Assembly: GCA_944470555.2 (NCBI GenBank)
Contig: OX104128.1
Coordinates: 44,871,920-44,935,919 of the forward strand
Origin: Heterobilharzia americana
Lineage: Eukaryota > Platyhelminthes > Trematoda > Strigeidida > Schistosomatidae
Length of the DNA stretch: 64,000 bases
Direction: 5' to 3'
Shown here: positions 1 through 12,100 of the stretch, piece by piece
How positions within the stretch are numbered: the first letter of the stretch is position 1
Layout of the letters: each line of letters opens with the position of its first letter
Position numbers and translations under genes: made by a program
The notes under the pieces: model-generated
Database searches by the model: none
Seen by the model: only the letters and a program-made list of their open reading frames with translations
What the model was told of the DNA's origin: nothing

Positions 1-510
1 GAAAATTTATGTGCTGATCCACCTTACGGTATAAAAATTGTCACCCTAGACACAGAAACATACTCCCACTTCTTGGCTGGCATTGAAGGTCCACCTCAAT
101 CCCCGTATCAAGGTGGATTTTTTCATGTACTTATTCTTGTTCCAGATAGTTATCCTTTCCGACCACCTGTTATACGCTTTCTTACACGTATATTGCATCC
201 TAATATCAGCTTCCATGGAGATGTTGGATTAGATTCAATCAGGCATAACTGGTGTTTAGCACTAAGTTTAGAGAAACTTCTAATTAGTATTTTGGCTCTT
301 TTAACTGATCCACATACACGTGTTTGCATGGAGCCAGTAATTGGTGCCTTGTATGATTCGGATAAATACCAATTTGAAGAATTAGCAAAATTATGGACAT
401 GGAAATTCGCTTGTCATGATTATTTGTCAGCTGACTTTGTGTCTACAATGGTACTACCGAATTACATTGAAAAAACTCATCAACGTCTTAAGTGTAAACG
501 AATTAGATGA
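1..510 (+). CDS. Ubiquitin-conjugating enzyme E2-like protein, 3-prime part, catalytic Cys replaced by Gly
   Basis: Open in frame 1 from the window edge to a TGA at 508-510, giving 169 residues of a UBC fold. The start lies outside the window. Visible landmarks are the GPPQSPYQGG segment, the YPFRPP turn, RFLTRILHPNI with the conserved HPN triad, and the C-terminal helix ending LWTWKFA. An active E2 has its thioester cysteine eight residues after the HPN asparagine; here that codon (226-228) is GGA, Gly, in the context GDVGLD. The usual WSPAL is WCLAL, so a cysteine lies nearby but not at the active position. Known: E2 variants without the cysteine (UEV type) act as ubiquitin-binding cofactors. 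Inferred: this is a non-catalytic E2-like protein, or a decaying paralogue. No frameshift is seen. The exact E2 subfamily is not clear. Confidence 0.85.
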   Translation, partial: ENLCADPPYGIKIVTLDTETYSHFLAGIEGPPQSPYQGGFFHVLILVPDSYPFRPPVIRFLTRILHPNISFHGDVGLDSIRHNWCLALSLEKLLISILALLTDPHTRVCMEPVIGALYDSDKYQFEELAKLWTWKFACHDYLSADFVSTMVLPNYIEKTHQRLKCKRIR

Positions 511-732
511 ACGATGGGATAGGAAGTCATCCAATTATTTATTCCACTGTACACTTTCACTGTTATTAAGGAGTTTTAAAGCACCTGTCCCCGTCATCTA
601 ATGTCATTCTTTTATGTGCCTTCGTAAATGTCTCCTACTCAGTCATACTTTTGTTATGCACAATTGCTCATTTGTCTTTTTGTACCCACATGTTATTGGC
701 AAGACAGGTATATATATAAATTAAAGAATCAG
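511..732 (+). other. Probable 3-prime UTR or flank of the E2-like gene
   Basis: AT-rich sequence after the E2 stop codon. No coding similarity recognised. It runs directly into the palindrome at 733. Confidence 0.4.
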
Positions 733-1571
733 AGAAAACCAAGAAGCTGTACACAAATACGTATAATTGGGAATGAAATTATTCACACTCATAGGGCGTT
801 CGAAATTAATTGGTTCAAAGATGGAGTTAAATAGAAGCAAACATCAAATGAGACACCAATTCAAAGGGAGCACTGAAAAATACTGTTTAACAATTTTGAA
901 AAAGACTTTTCAGTATGCCACGCAATCTCTCTTAACTGGTGTGTTAATCTGCTGCTGGAAACTATCTTTGGTGGGCAAGAGGAACAAATGATTTAAAATA
1001 ACAAAATCTTTACAATATTTAAAAATTGTGATGTGAGTTTCCCTTATTGTACACAAAAATTTTTGAAGGTTAAATAAAAGCAAACAAATCAGTGAGCATA
1101 GTCTATTCATCACAACGAAATAACGATATTGCTCTCAAATGTTCAACTACCTGACGAACTTAAAGATGAGAGCAATATCGTTATTTCGTTGTGATGAATA
1201 GACTATGCTCACTGATTTGTTTGCTTTTATTTAACCTTCAAAAATTTTTGTGTACAATAAGGGAAACTCACATCACAATTTTTAAATATTGTAAAGATTT
1301 TGTTATTTTAAATCATTTGTTCCTCTTGCCCACCAAAGATAGTTTCCAGCAGCAGATTAACACACCAGTTAAGAGAGATTGCGTGGCATACTGAAAAGTC
1401 TTTTTCAAAATTGTTAAACAGTATTTTTCAGTGCTCCCTTTGAATTGGTGTCTCATTTGATGTTTGCTTCTATTTAACTCCATCTTTGAACCAATTAATT
1501 TCGAACGCCCTATGAGTGTGAATAATTTCATTCCCAATTATACGTATTTGTGTACAGCTTCTTGGTTTTCT
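733..1571. repeat. Large near-perfect palindrome, 404-bp arms with a 31-nt loop
   Basis: The left arm (733-1136) is the reverse complement of the right arm (1168-1571). Paired positions sum to 2304, and 1137-1167 is a unique loop. Open frames read from the two arms give identical peptides of 74 and 67 residues, so the arms are almost identical. Outside 733 and 1571 the similarity stops. No transposase and no repeat family recognised. If transcribed as part of the E2-like 3-prime UTR it would form a long double-stranded hairpin. It could also be a chimeric-read artefact of assembly. Confidence 0.92.
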
Positions 1572-2270
1572 GTCTAGTCTTCTGTAAAAGAAAAGACGCT
1601 TTTTCTCCTGGTGATTTTTCTCTGACTCTGTAATTTATTATTTGTGCTACAGTGATATTCTTACCTGTTTAGTATTTTCCTTCATTTACTTATGACATAA
1701 AACAGATTTTCTTACTCTTTTCTGTTGTAAGATGAAATTTGTTCATGGTATGACATGTAATTGAAATCATCTTGTACACATTTCCATATCAGCGCTATCT
1801 GTGAAAGATACACTTAAGTATTTATTCTGTGTTATTTGTGTTTTTTTCTTTTGTTTCACTTGACTGAATCATTTATTCATCATTAACAACAATTGAAGTG
1901 AATAAAATCTAGTCAAATAAAACTATAATTATAAGCTACACTTCACTGTATTCATCATTTCAAAATTTGTTAATCTGAGTGACTAGAACCATTGCTATAA
2001 AATGATGCTATCGAGTAAAAAAAGTATTCAGTAGCTCTAACCAAGTGCTAGTTTCATTGTAGGAACTGCAAAGATACGCATTGTTTAACTTGAAAAGGCT
2101 AAGTTGAACGTGTGCCCCATTACTTACTTTTTGTATGATGGATTCGGGTGTTTTATCATGTGGTGTGTATGTGTGTGTTCGAATTTCACCACATAGACCA
2201 GTCAATACTTTTTTCGAATATGTTAACGCTAAGAATTCCAATTATAGTTCCAAAGATATTTCATTGAACT
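1572..2270. other. Intergenic AT-rich stretch
   Basis: No coding, RNA or repeat signal that I can support. Confidence 0.3.
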
Positions 2271-2454
2271 GAGAATATTCGTTTTAATAACTCCTTCCTC
2301 AGGTTCGACAGTTACATATCCAACCATATGGTTTAGTCAGCGAATAGTTTTGCGTTAACATAGATGTAATACCTCATAACAATTCGTTGGTTAATTGTTG
2401 TTATCAATACATGAGCAGCAAATGTAACTGTAAAAGTACTTTAAACAAAAAACA

Positions 2455-2965
2455 GAGGGGCTATTAAAAAGAATGTAAGTGGAGAAAAGTTGTTAATTAC
2501 AAAAGATGATAAAAGAACAGAAGAAGTTCTCCTTGATAAATGCGACCTCATAAGAAAGATTATTGATAAATTGAGTGTTTGGAAAGACTTGAATAATAAA
2601 GTCGATAAGGAATTGTAATCAGATTTCCGAGTAGATTGAATGAGCAGCAGATAGTTTCACCAAGCGTGTGTGATGCGCTAAAACCTACAGGAATTCACCG
2701 TGGTTTTACGGCTTGGCTAAGACGCAAACCTATAGTACAGTTAAGACCAACCTTATAACAGAAGAAGGTTATACATGTTGGGACAATTTAGAGGTGATGT
2801 GGCCAGTTAGACATTAATTCATAAACTAAACGGATCAATTCAAACAACTCTCAGTACTGGGAGACTACAAGTAATGTTTGCCACACGCCTAGTGGTAACA
2901 TCGAGACTCAAAGATGAGTCGTGTGCATTGGTCACTTCCTGTTTATCAGTCCGACTGCTCCTATG
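2455..2965 (+). mobile_element. Penelope-like retroelement fragment (reverse transcriptase N-terminal part), decayed
   Basis: An open stretch of about 46 codons ending at 2620 reads like a charged, helical segment (TKDDKRTEEVLLDKCDLIRK). It is followed by VSPSVCDALKPTGIH and, after a frameshift, FYGLAKT then KPIVQLRP. The last part matches the Penelope RT signature of the FYGLPKxHKPxxPLRP type. Several frameshifts make it a fossil. Downstream to 3314 there is an open frame of 70 codons with no recognised similarity. Confidence 0.5.
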
Positions 2966-3960
2966 GAACCAGTTGCGTTGGCCGTTGCTCTAGGAATTTA
3001 TTTCTCGTGTTTGCGAACACCTCGCAACATGACTTAACAAAGATGTAGCAAAAACTATTAACAGTTCTATATTAGCACGCTTAATTCAAACAAACCATAC
3101 GGTGAATGTGAATAAGTCATTTCCCGTTATTAATCGGGTTGTCATCAACTTGCCTCAGGGTGCTAGGCTGCGAGTCCTCCAAGCTGCAAACACAGTAAAA
3201 GATATGTTGCAACAAACAGATATATGCTCAGACAAGAAACATGTTGTCATTGCATCTACTCTAACCTTATTCGGGATTAACAAATTCCTAAGCATTCTAT
3301 CCCATGTAACCTAATTCTCAACTTCCACATTGTACATATCTTTATGATCTGAAATAATTTTATTACATTTCGTTCCCTTATATGTGTACCATTTTAAAAT
3401 ATACCATTGAACGACATGAATAATTAGAAACCACCAACACCGATCTGTAGATTTCGCTAGCCAAATCCAAGTGATCACCTTGGTCTGACTACTCATGCTA
3501 TTCAATAGTATATTTTGATAGTTCATGACACTTTTGTGTTAGAGAACACGCCTTGTGGCCTTGGCTGGTTCTCAACGGAAACCCTGTTGGTACCGAAGTT
3601 GGACAGTTGAAAAACTATTCAGCCGCAAATGTCAATATGGACTGTACAATTTGTAAATCATTTGCAAATTGTTCATTCTAACTACAATTTTACTGAACTA
3701 GTATTCCTCAAACTCTTTTTGTTTATCGGATCCTACTTTCATACGCACTAACACATGGCACAAATCCCCTCATCCCTTACTAGTAATCTTTGAAAGTTTT
3801 ATGAAATCCCCATATATTTGTACGATTTAGCCTATATATTACATTTAATTTCTCCTTCACTGATTGTAGGCTTTTAGTTGAACGCACTCAGCTACTTTGT
3901 GCGCATTCGTACAGCAGACAATGAGCTACATCTATTGTATGAGTACTCAAACCTCGGTAG

Positions 3961-4027
3961 GTGGAGTGGGACCCGAATACGTGACCCAATAGCTGGTAGT
4001 CATCTCCCTGAGCTACAGCTCCCATTG
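3961..4027 (-). repeat. tRNA-derived (SINE-like) head
   Basis: The minus strand carries a box-A-like TGTAGCTCAGGGAGATGA and, 30 nt on, a box-B-like TATTCGGGTCCC. The T stem does not pair, so it is not a functional tRNA. Probably a SINE head or tRNA pseudogene. Confidence 0.45.
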
Positions 4028-4488
4028 TAGGCTTTACTCATATGAATTTCTTAATCGAAATAAATGTGATTCATTTTCACCTTCTAGTGTCACATAAAAC
4101 ATAACAATCTATATAATTTACTATTTTTAACTGGATTCCAGTAATATTTTATTCGAACATTACCTTTCACATAAGTCCTTTATGAAGAGAATCCCCAGAC
4201 TATAGAATATTACCAGCGGACTGTTACAGGAAATCTCATTGGTGTTAACGCAAAATTATTCTCTGATTCTACGATATGGACATGTGACTGTAGGACCTCA
4301 GGAAGAAGCTACTGAAAAGAAAATGATAAATGTGAATTTCAATACATTTGATCCACATTACCTCCAGAATCCTTCTAGTTTACTTAAAGCAACAGGTCCC
4401 TTTGATTAATTTAAACAGTGTAATGAAAAGAGGAAGCTTGGCTGAAACATATGTATTGATGCTATACATTTCGAATAATCTGATCACA

Positions 4489-7429
4489 TATTATTATTGT
4501 TATTATTATTTGTCCTTTGGGTTCCTAGTGGAACATAGGACTTCAGCAGGAAGTCTCCATTCAACTCTGTTCTTGGCAGTCTTATGAACTTTTCTCCACG
4601 AATGCCCAGAAGCTTTCATTTCTTCCTCACATGATATCCATGTCACCCTCAGATGCCCGAATCTTCGTTTCCCATTTGGGTTCCACTCGAGGGACTGGCC
4701 TAGTGCGTGATGTCCCCAAATGGTCTCAGTGTATGCCCAATCTATCTTCACTTTCTCCTTCTGCATATTAGTTGGACGATGGGTTTTTGCTTCGTTGCCA
4801 GCCAGAGTTCCTTGTTGCTTATTCTTTCTGACCATCTGATCTCATCTTCAGTATTGAGTGGGCGTAGGTGGAAGCTGTTGATGCATCTCTGTAGTCTGTT
4901 AGAAATGCTTTGCGTAGCGCGCCAAGTCTCTGAACCATATCAAAGCACTGACTTGAATGAATTAGTGTTGAAAATCCGGATATTGTTCCTTATGCTGAGT
5001 GCAGTGCAGTAGATCTCCACACTGATTTCACGTTGATGAAGGCCTGTCTTACTTTTCCGATCCTGGCTTTAACGTCCTGATCTGCGCCACCACCTGCAGT
5101 TGGAACGATGCTGCCTTGCCTAGACAGGTGGGAGAGGCAACTTCCTCCCGATTTATCCCATTGATGGTGAGTGGTGCTCCTCCTCCTCCTCCTCATTGTT
5201 GTTGTCGTTGTTGTTGGTTGGATATCTTCATCACCTCTGTCTTCTCTACGCTCACCTGAAGTCCCGTCTTCGCTACCTCGCCTCTTCTGTCAACTTGTTG
5301 GTTTTCGCCTGTAGATCTTCGAGATTTTGCACCAAGACATTAGACATAAATCATCATCGGTGGCGAAATCCGAATTGTCTAGAGTCTTTTCGTAGGTCAA
5401 ACAGCATATGCCCATCTTCTCATTCCCCACAGTTTGTTGCATGATCCAGTCGAGTCGACCACAATCAGGAAGATCATGGGTGACAGTAGGCAACCTTGTC
5501 TTACTCCTATCTGCTTTCTTCACTTCAAACGCATCACTGAACTTTGCATTATGAATCACTTGGCATGTAGTACCACGTAGCATATAGGTGCTGTTGAATG
5601 AGGTTGATAAAGATTTGTGGCACTAAAACCGTAGTGTTGAAGCAGTAGCCAATGTATTTCTCGGTCGACACTACAGAAGGCCTTTTCGAGGGAGATGGAG
5701 TTGAGGTAGATATTTGACTGGCATTCTATACTGTGTTCTATGATGATGGATAGTGTAGCACTGCAATTTGATCTTCACATGATTTGTTCTTCCTGGAGCC
5801 CCTCGAAATCATAGATGGTTTATTATTCTGTAACTTGACTGCTCATTTCTGAAACGGTCAGCCCATCGTTTCCTTTGTTTCTCCTCCCCTTCACTATCTC
5901 TTATTGGTTTAATCTGAGTTGATCTCTTCCTAGATAGTGGCCTGGTTATTCGATATAATGTTGTTAGGTCTCTCCTACCAGCAGCCTGTTCTGCTTCACT
6001 TGCCAATACCGTAGAGGTGTCTTTTGTGTTTGCGCGCACTCTTCGTCACTTCTTTGTCCAGTGTTTTATAGGTTGTGTTCAGTTCCTCTTTTCGTTGTTC
6101 ATCCTTGGCTGCACTCGTTCATCTCCTAGTTCATGATCTTCCTTGCTCCTGTATCAGCTCCCATATGTCTGTGGAGATCCATTCCTTTTTCTTCTTCCTT
6201 CCTAATGCGGTTATGCAGGTTTCCTTGCACATTGCTTTCAAAGAGTTCCAGTGTTTTTCCACGCAAGGGATGCTGCTTAGTGTCTCCCATTTTTTCTTGA
6301 TGACTGACGTGAAGATGTCCTTTGTGGTTTCGTCCTTCAGTTCAGTTTCTGTCCTGGGTGTTGAACTTGAACTATGGTCTATCACCAAATCTTTGAAGGC
6401 TTTCAACTTGATTTTGAAAGCAGGTTCGTTGCACTAGATAGTGGTATGAACCTACATCTGTTCCTCTTCTTGATCTTGTGTCTAGTAGGCTGCGTCTCCA
6501 CTTTCTTCATATTGAGATGAAGTTGATCTGATTTTTATTATAGTGTGTCCATCTGGTGAAACCAAATCCATGTCGCTGCCTTGTGAATATCCTTGTGCGT
6601 GTTTAGACACACTGCCTCCAATCAACAAATTATTAAAGACGCAGAAATCTGCAAAAAGTTCTCCATTCTCATTCATTTCACCAGTGTCTCCCTACCTATG
6701 ATTGTTTTTCTTCCTGTGTTTTCTTCTAGTTTGGGATTCATATCACCCCGCCCATTAGAATTCTGATATCGCTATCATGATTGTGGTCTTGTCCATTTCT
6801 TATTGCAGTTGTCTGTAGAATTCCTCCTTCTTCTCTTGATCTGCATTATTTGTAGGTGCGTGGTGTAGCGTTGTATGATTGTGACTTTCCTTCCTTTTGA
6901 GTTGGATCTTGCTGTCATGACGCTGCAGGAGACTGATTCCCACTGCATGAGAGTGAGCCTTCGATGATCCTGGAGACATCACAATAGCCACTTCCTCCGT
7001 GTGGTCATGGTTGTCGTCAAGGTGACTGGAGTAGATTACTGACTCTCCAGTTGAGTTTAGATAGTCCACTTCCATTGCATTTGCTTTCGCAGATTCCAAG
7101 CACTTCTACGCCATACCTTCTCATCTTTTTGGCAATCTGGGCAGCCTTGCTAGGTTCATACATGGTGCGGACATTCTATGTCTCCATCCTTACTTTCGTT
7201 TTCATCGAGAGAGAGAAGACATATCGGCCCACTGGCTTCCTGAAGGTTTTCACCAACCGGCATCATTTCGTCTCCCCGATTCTAGCGAGGAATAAGTTTA
7301 TTCATATTTTTTCTGTTCTTTGAAGTTTCTTTAGCGATCGGATTGGTTTTACGGGATAGGGTTGCTATCCGTATGCCTAACCTTCCGTCTTTATCTGGGC
7401 TTAGGACCTGTTAGTAAACCAGGCAAGGT
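4489..7429 (-). mobile_element. SR2-like RTE non-LTR retrotransposon, copy 2, internally deleted and frameshifted
   Basis: Reads on the minus strand from a 5-prime end near 7429 to an (AAT)n-type tail at 4489. It is flanked by an 8-bp target-site duplication TGATCACA (4481-4488 and 7430-7437). Frame pieces resemble endonuclease (7100-6480), the linker (6406-5850) and the RT-to-C-terminal region (5583-4506). The RT finger region is missing: at about 5800-5848 the element sequence is replaced by about 45 bp of an unrelated repeat also seen at 34225 and 50520. The catalytic box region reads [11 protein letters not shown], disrupted. The inclusion of both ends and the duplication show it arrived by retrotransposition. 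Confidence 0.88.
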
Positions 7430-7437
7430 TGATCACA

Positions 7438-9009
7438 CATGGACTTGTTGATCTGTTTATTTGAAAACTTACGAAAATGGTCAATGGAGTTAATGGGAAA
7501 CATAGGAATAGGAAGGGCAGAGAAAAAACAAAATCCTAATCACGTTACTCACTGGTATGAAAATTAAAATCAATACTACCATGGTAAGTTCAACTTGAGT
7601 ACAAATTGTTTCGAAATTTTGTTTGGAATGTACATCACATGTCTCAAATAATCTAGTTTATGTCTACTTCAGAGAACTGTGATTTGCTAGACAGTAAAGC
7701 ATAATGTGTGGAGCAGTACATTCAACATGCAGACACAAAAGCTTTCATTAATACAATATCACTTTTTAAAGTGTCGAAAAATTTAGCTGAAATCAGTTTA
7801 GTTGTTGTAGCGCACTATTCACTTTCTGTCATCCGTTTTCTTATTCCCAGTGATGACCTAGATTATGGAGTAACTACTAAAACCTACAACTTGGTTTTAG
7901 TTAGTTGCCACGATCCTGCAAAAGGTAGATTTCATGCACATCAGAAGTCAATAACAAATTGTATATTGGAAAGCAGAAGAGGCCGGTACCCCCGTACATA
8001 ATTTGAATTGCGAGAACAGCAACTTATGTGTTGTAGATAAGATGATGTGTCACTGACTGCTTCTCACCATCTAGCATTTTCCAGTTTGCTTCACGATAAT
8101 CTTGGCTCCCAACAACCATGTAGCCAGCAATAGAAATTCGGCATATAGGAACGATAAACACTTTAAAGTCCAGTTTATTAAAGCGGGAGATATCGATTCA
8201 CATTCACTTTTATGCATATGCTAACCCAAGGGAATTGTTTATACTGTCTAACTCAGCAGCCAGCTACTGACTTCTAAACGATGTTTTACGTAGATGATCA
8301 ACTTCAGCTTAGTTTCATAAAAACGTCTGATAAGTGCACACGAGAATCCAACAGAACACCTATAATATATAAGAATGATGAATAGATTATATTGTTTTGT
8401 AATATGTTATTATTAACTGATATAATTTCCATTCAGTAAGTATACATGTATACAAATTGGGCACTTATGAAATGACGTACTATGGGACTGTGTTGTATTT
8501 ACTGTGAGTTTGGAGAATTTGCTTACTGAAAGATCAGTCGACCTCAATCCTTAGTTTTTATCTGATTTTCATGAAAAATTTCAGGCATTTCACATTATAT
8601 CTGACCATTTTGGTCAGTAGATACGACCAAAGTGATGCGTTGACATCGCTTTTGTGACTAGTAGGTAGATATATATAGCTGATACGAATTCGTGTGCACT
8701 TGATATTATATTCTTTTCGAAGTTATTTGTTGCACAGTAATTATTCCTTAGGACTTCAGGTCTATGGTGGTTGACATTATTTTTAATCAGTTTCAAATGC
8801 TCACTGAGGATTATTGATCAGGGAATTGTAAACTGGTGCATTCTACATTACGGCCTGATTAGTTTTTCTAATGTAAACCAGTCATTATAATATTGTGTTC
8901 ATATCACTGTGACTGTGACTCCACAAGACCAACTGATATGTTTTGTATTGGAGATAACTGAAGACTTCAAGAACAACAAACTGAGAAGCAGCATAGATTT
9001 TTACTTTAA
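7438..9009. other. Intergenic region between converging genes
   Basis: A 97-codon open frame at 7708-8001 (plus) has no recognisable domain and is not annotated as a gene. Otherwise AT-rich sequence with nothing I can name. Confidence 0.3.
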
Positions 9010-9015
9010 TTTATT
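9010..9015 (-). promoter_or_regulatory. Candidate polyadenylation signal AATAAA of DNAI1
   Basis: AATAAA on the minus strand, 83 nt after the DNAI1 stop codon (9098-9100). The spacing is reasonable for a short 3-prime UTR. Confidence 0.5.
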
Positions 9016-9097
9016 AAATCAACGCTGAGTAATACACATTTTATGAGAAATATTCATTCTTCAGAACATTCTATCTTCTCTTGCTCACGAAGATACT

Positions 9098-9178
9098 TCA
9101 ACCAACTAGCATTAAAATTTTGTCCAATTTCTTAATTTCAACTTCTGGTCCCTTCGGTTGATCAAGACCTTTCTTTTC
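9098..9178 (-). CDS. DNAI1: DNAI1 exon 13 (stop codon)
   Basis: Acceptor TTTATAG, then [26 protein letters not shown] and TGA at 9100-9098. It matches the family C terminus (KKGxxxxKGPxVEIxKLDKLL) and is a few residues shorter than vertebrate DNAI1. Confidence 0.94.
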   Translation of the reverse strand, partial: EKKGLDQPKGPEVEIKKLDKILMLVG

Positions 9179-12100
9179 CTATAAAATAATAGAACAATAA
9201 GCAAATATATAAATAAATGACTTCTAAGGGTAATTCTCATCATTTCAAGGATGAGAGCTTAGGGTTATTCAACAGCGCACAACTTTTTCAACTCTCAAAA
9301 TCATATCCAAAAGCTTGGGGTGAACATAATTCAGTTGCACATAAGGGTTGGGATTCAACAGTTGGTATTCTATTATTTCTTATAAGTTCTGATATAGTCT
9401 CATCATTGTTCAATGCCATCATAAGGGTCTTATTTCTTTTAAAAGCTAAGTCTTCTCACCTGAGAGTCTGGGGATCATTTTTGAAGTTGAGAACGGCTGA
9501 CTATGGATTATGACTCACTGTTAATTAATGCACTTATCGTAATATCTGGATTTCTCTTATAAGAACGTATAGATGATGTTCATAATATAGATAACTTTCT
9601 TATTAGGATAAACCATTTGTTTATAACTAGGTAGTTCTCAAAGATGATCATCCCGTCCAGTCAACATCAATCTGATATGAGTTCTGCCTTTAAAATGTCG
9701 ATTATCTAACTGATTCGAATTGTACAAGTGTTAACAAAGTTGCTCTAATTGAGTATACTTGTAGGCTGAGAGACAAAGAGAGAATTTTTTGTCTTCTAAT
9801 ATCATTTATGTTTCGCCATAATTTCATTTATTGAGGAGAACCTACCTGGTTATTGTTCACTGCTGTCAAAAAATGTTCACGCTTGCTTATCATTATTCAC
9901 TTAAAGATATTCGTGGATTACACTTTAATTTCTCATGATGTGATAGTATTACTGATGGGAAGCAGTCTAAATCAGAATCAGGACTCAAGGTCATCAGCTG
10001 CCAAGGTAGAAGTTTTGGATTTCAACCTTGGTTTTATGTCACTGTGTAGACTGGAAAATCCTGCTGAACAATTTTTTCCTTCAGCTGGTCAATGGAAATA
10101 AACATCCAGCTTGTGGTCTTGTGGCTTCATTTTCTGAAAGAAAACTGTATATAACTGATATGCTTTTTGTCAAGTCAAGTTATCTTCCTTCCAGTCATTA
10201 AGCGGTTTTTATCTTCTTATTGCCCCGATTCATTAAAGTATCAGGTCTGAGGGAGAACAGTCACTTTTTGTATCCAGTCCAAGTATCTCATTACATTATT
10301 AGCATCATCGTATCTCATTATTTTCTCAGTCTCTTCCACTCAGTCACATCAGTTGGCGGCGTGTGTTGGTTTTTGATTTAGTCACATCTATTTCACTGAA
10401 TGATCTCGAATCTATTTTACAATTTCAACAAGCTCAAAAAGAAGCATCTGAACTGAAGTTAATCGAAGCTCTAACACAAAAGTTGTCAATTCAGTCGCCA
10501 TCAGCACCTCATGCAGATAAATATGGAAGAATTTCTATTACTGTTTATTGATATACTTGTAATTCTTCGTTGTTTTACTGTGTCGAAATGTTCGACCTCT
10601 ATTGACACATAGGCTCCTATGCAGATGCCTCAATATTGCCTAAATGTTAATTATGGTAGTTTACTTGGTTGTGGCTAGCAGAGGAATCCAGAGATCGAAC
10701 AATTTGATCCAGTAAAACAACGGAGAATTACAAGCATATCAATAAGTAGTAATAAGTAATACCCGTCGTACAAGAGGTAACTATCACACACCCAGTAGCC
10801 TAGTGGATAACGCCTTGGCATTTGACGCAATGGGCATGAGGTTCAAGTCTCAGTGAGAATAACACTCACTGGAGTGCAGGTATATCCAGCAGAAAAGTCC
10901 TCTGCTAGCCATAACCAAGTAAATTATCACAATTTCTATTTCTATCAGTGAGTTTCATTATGATCCAAAACCTCATCTCGTTTGATCCATAGTTTAATCG
11001 ATATGAAGATGTTTTTCCATATCCAATGCTCTATGTTTGGTAATCCAGCTAAAGTTCGATTGCTATTATTGTTATTATGAAAAATTGGTTCTATTGGATA
11101 CAATAGATACATCAGTTTTATTCTGCCGAAGAATCCTCGTGAATTGTCATTCGATGAAGCTATAAATATTCTATCTCAACTTTTCGGTAAGCAGTCATTT
11201 TTACTTATTATTCAATATCAATGTTTTCAATTATCCAAATTATCTTCTAAAGTTTATATGACGTATGCTGGTAAAGTCAGTCGTGAATGCAAACGATTCA
11301 AAACCAACGAAATGACATCTGATCAGTTTAAATTTTTAATTTTAATTTATGGTTTGAAGGTGCTGATGTTCGAACCAGAATCCTGTTACGCATTGAACAG
11401 GATTCCAAAACAACTTTGAATTTTCGTATCCAATGAGAGTACCTCATTGAGTTAGTAGCGTTCTCGTATTATTCTGTCAGTGATCTCCAGTCGGTCACTT
11501 CAGTTAAATACAGATGAAACTTGAATAAACAAATAAGACTTAGTTCTTGTACAGTTGTGTTTTTTGACAGCTTTATGATTCATTTACCCATATTCATCTG
11601 TTACTCTAATGCTTTTCTGACTCAAGACACTTACGATGTTTGAAAAGATAAATTCATTAAAATACTGTCCTATGAAAAATATACGAAATTTCTAAATATC
11701 ATGTCTTGACATATCTCTTTCATACTGTTAGTTTTGCCAGAAAAATGAAAACGTATAGGATTTTCAGTAACTAGACCAAGTCAGTAAGTGAAAGCGAAGC
11801 CTAAGTCTTCTTTGAGAATATATGGATCTGAAGTGTGGACAAGCAAATAAGAGATGTTAAACCCAGCACTGAAGTACAACCGATCAAGTCACACTGCAAT
11901 GGTACCAAAAATAGAAAATTAATACACTTAAAAAAATGTGAAAATAAAAACAGGGAAGAGAGGATAAGCAGACAAAGACTAACGAGATATTCACAATTTT
12001 AAAGGTAATAAAAGGTGAATATATCTACTTCATGGTGGCTTATTTCGAGTTGAGAGTTTCCAACCGTATCTTAATGACTCCTACTGGTTGTCCTTCAATT

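Larger units (their letters stand above)
2275..4316. repeat. Diverged inverted repeats flanking a Penelope-like fragment
   Basis: The segment at about 2275-2362 matches the reverse complement of about 4232-4316. Shared pieces include a CTTCCTCAGG/CTTCCTGAGG block, a variant of CTACAGTCACATGTCCA and an identical TTTTGCGTTAACA. Penelope-like elements are known to carry terminal repeats that may be inverted, which suits the reverse-transcriptase remnant inside. Boundaries are approximate. Confidence 0.5.
10363..11419 (+). mobile_element. Ty3/gypsy gag fossil, split by SINE and inverted-repeat insertions
   Basis: [40 protein letters not shown] (10363-10538) is a gag N terminus. It resumes at 10950 as SEFHYDP, then with stops to [20 protein letters not shown] (11120-11180), [27 protein letters not shown] and [12 protein letters not shown] (to 11360). 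These are continuous gag features interrupted by about 410 bp of inserted repeat. No zinc knuckle or pol follows. Confidence 0.72.

Noticed and set aside
910..1394. Paired open frames in the palindrome as duplicated genes
   Set aside because: They are mirror images caused by the inverted repeat and show no similarity to anything recognised.
3102..3314. 70-codon plus-strand open frame
   Set aside because: No recognised domain; lies within the Penelope-like fossil interval and may be decayed element sequence.
7708..8001. 97-codon plus-strand open frame between the two host genes
   Set aside because: No domain, no splice context, composition like surrounding non-coding DNA.
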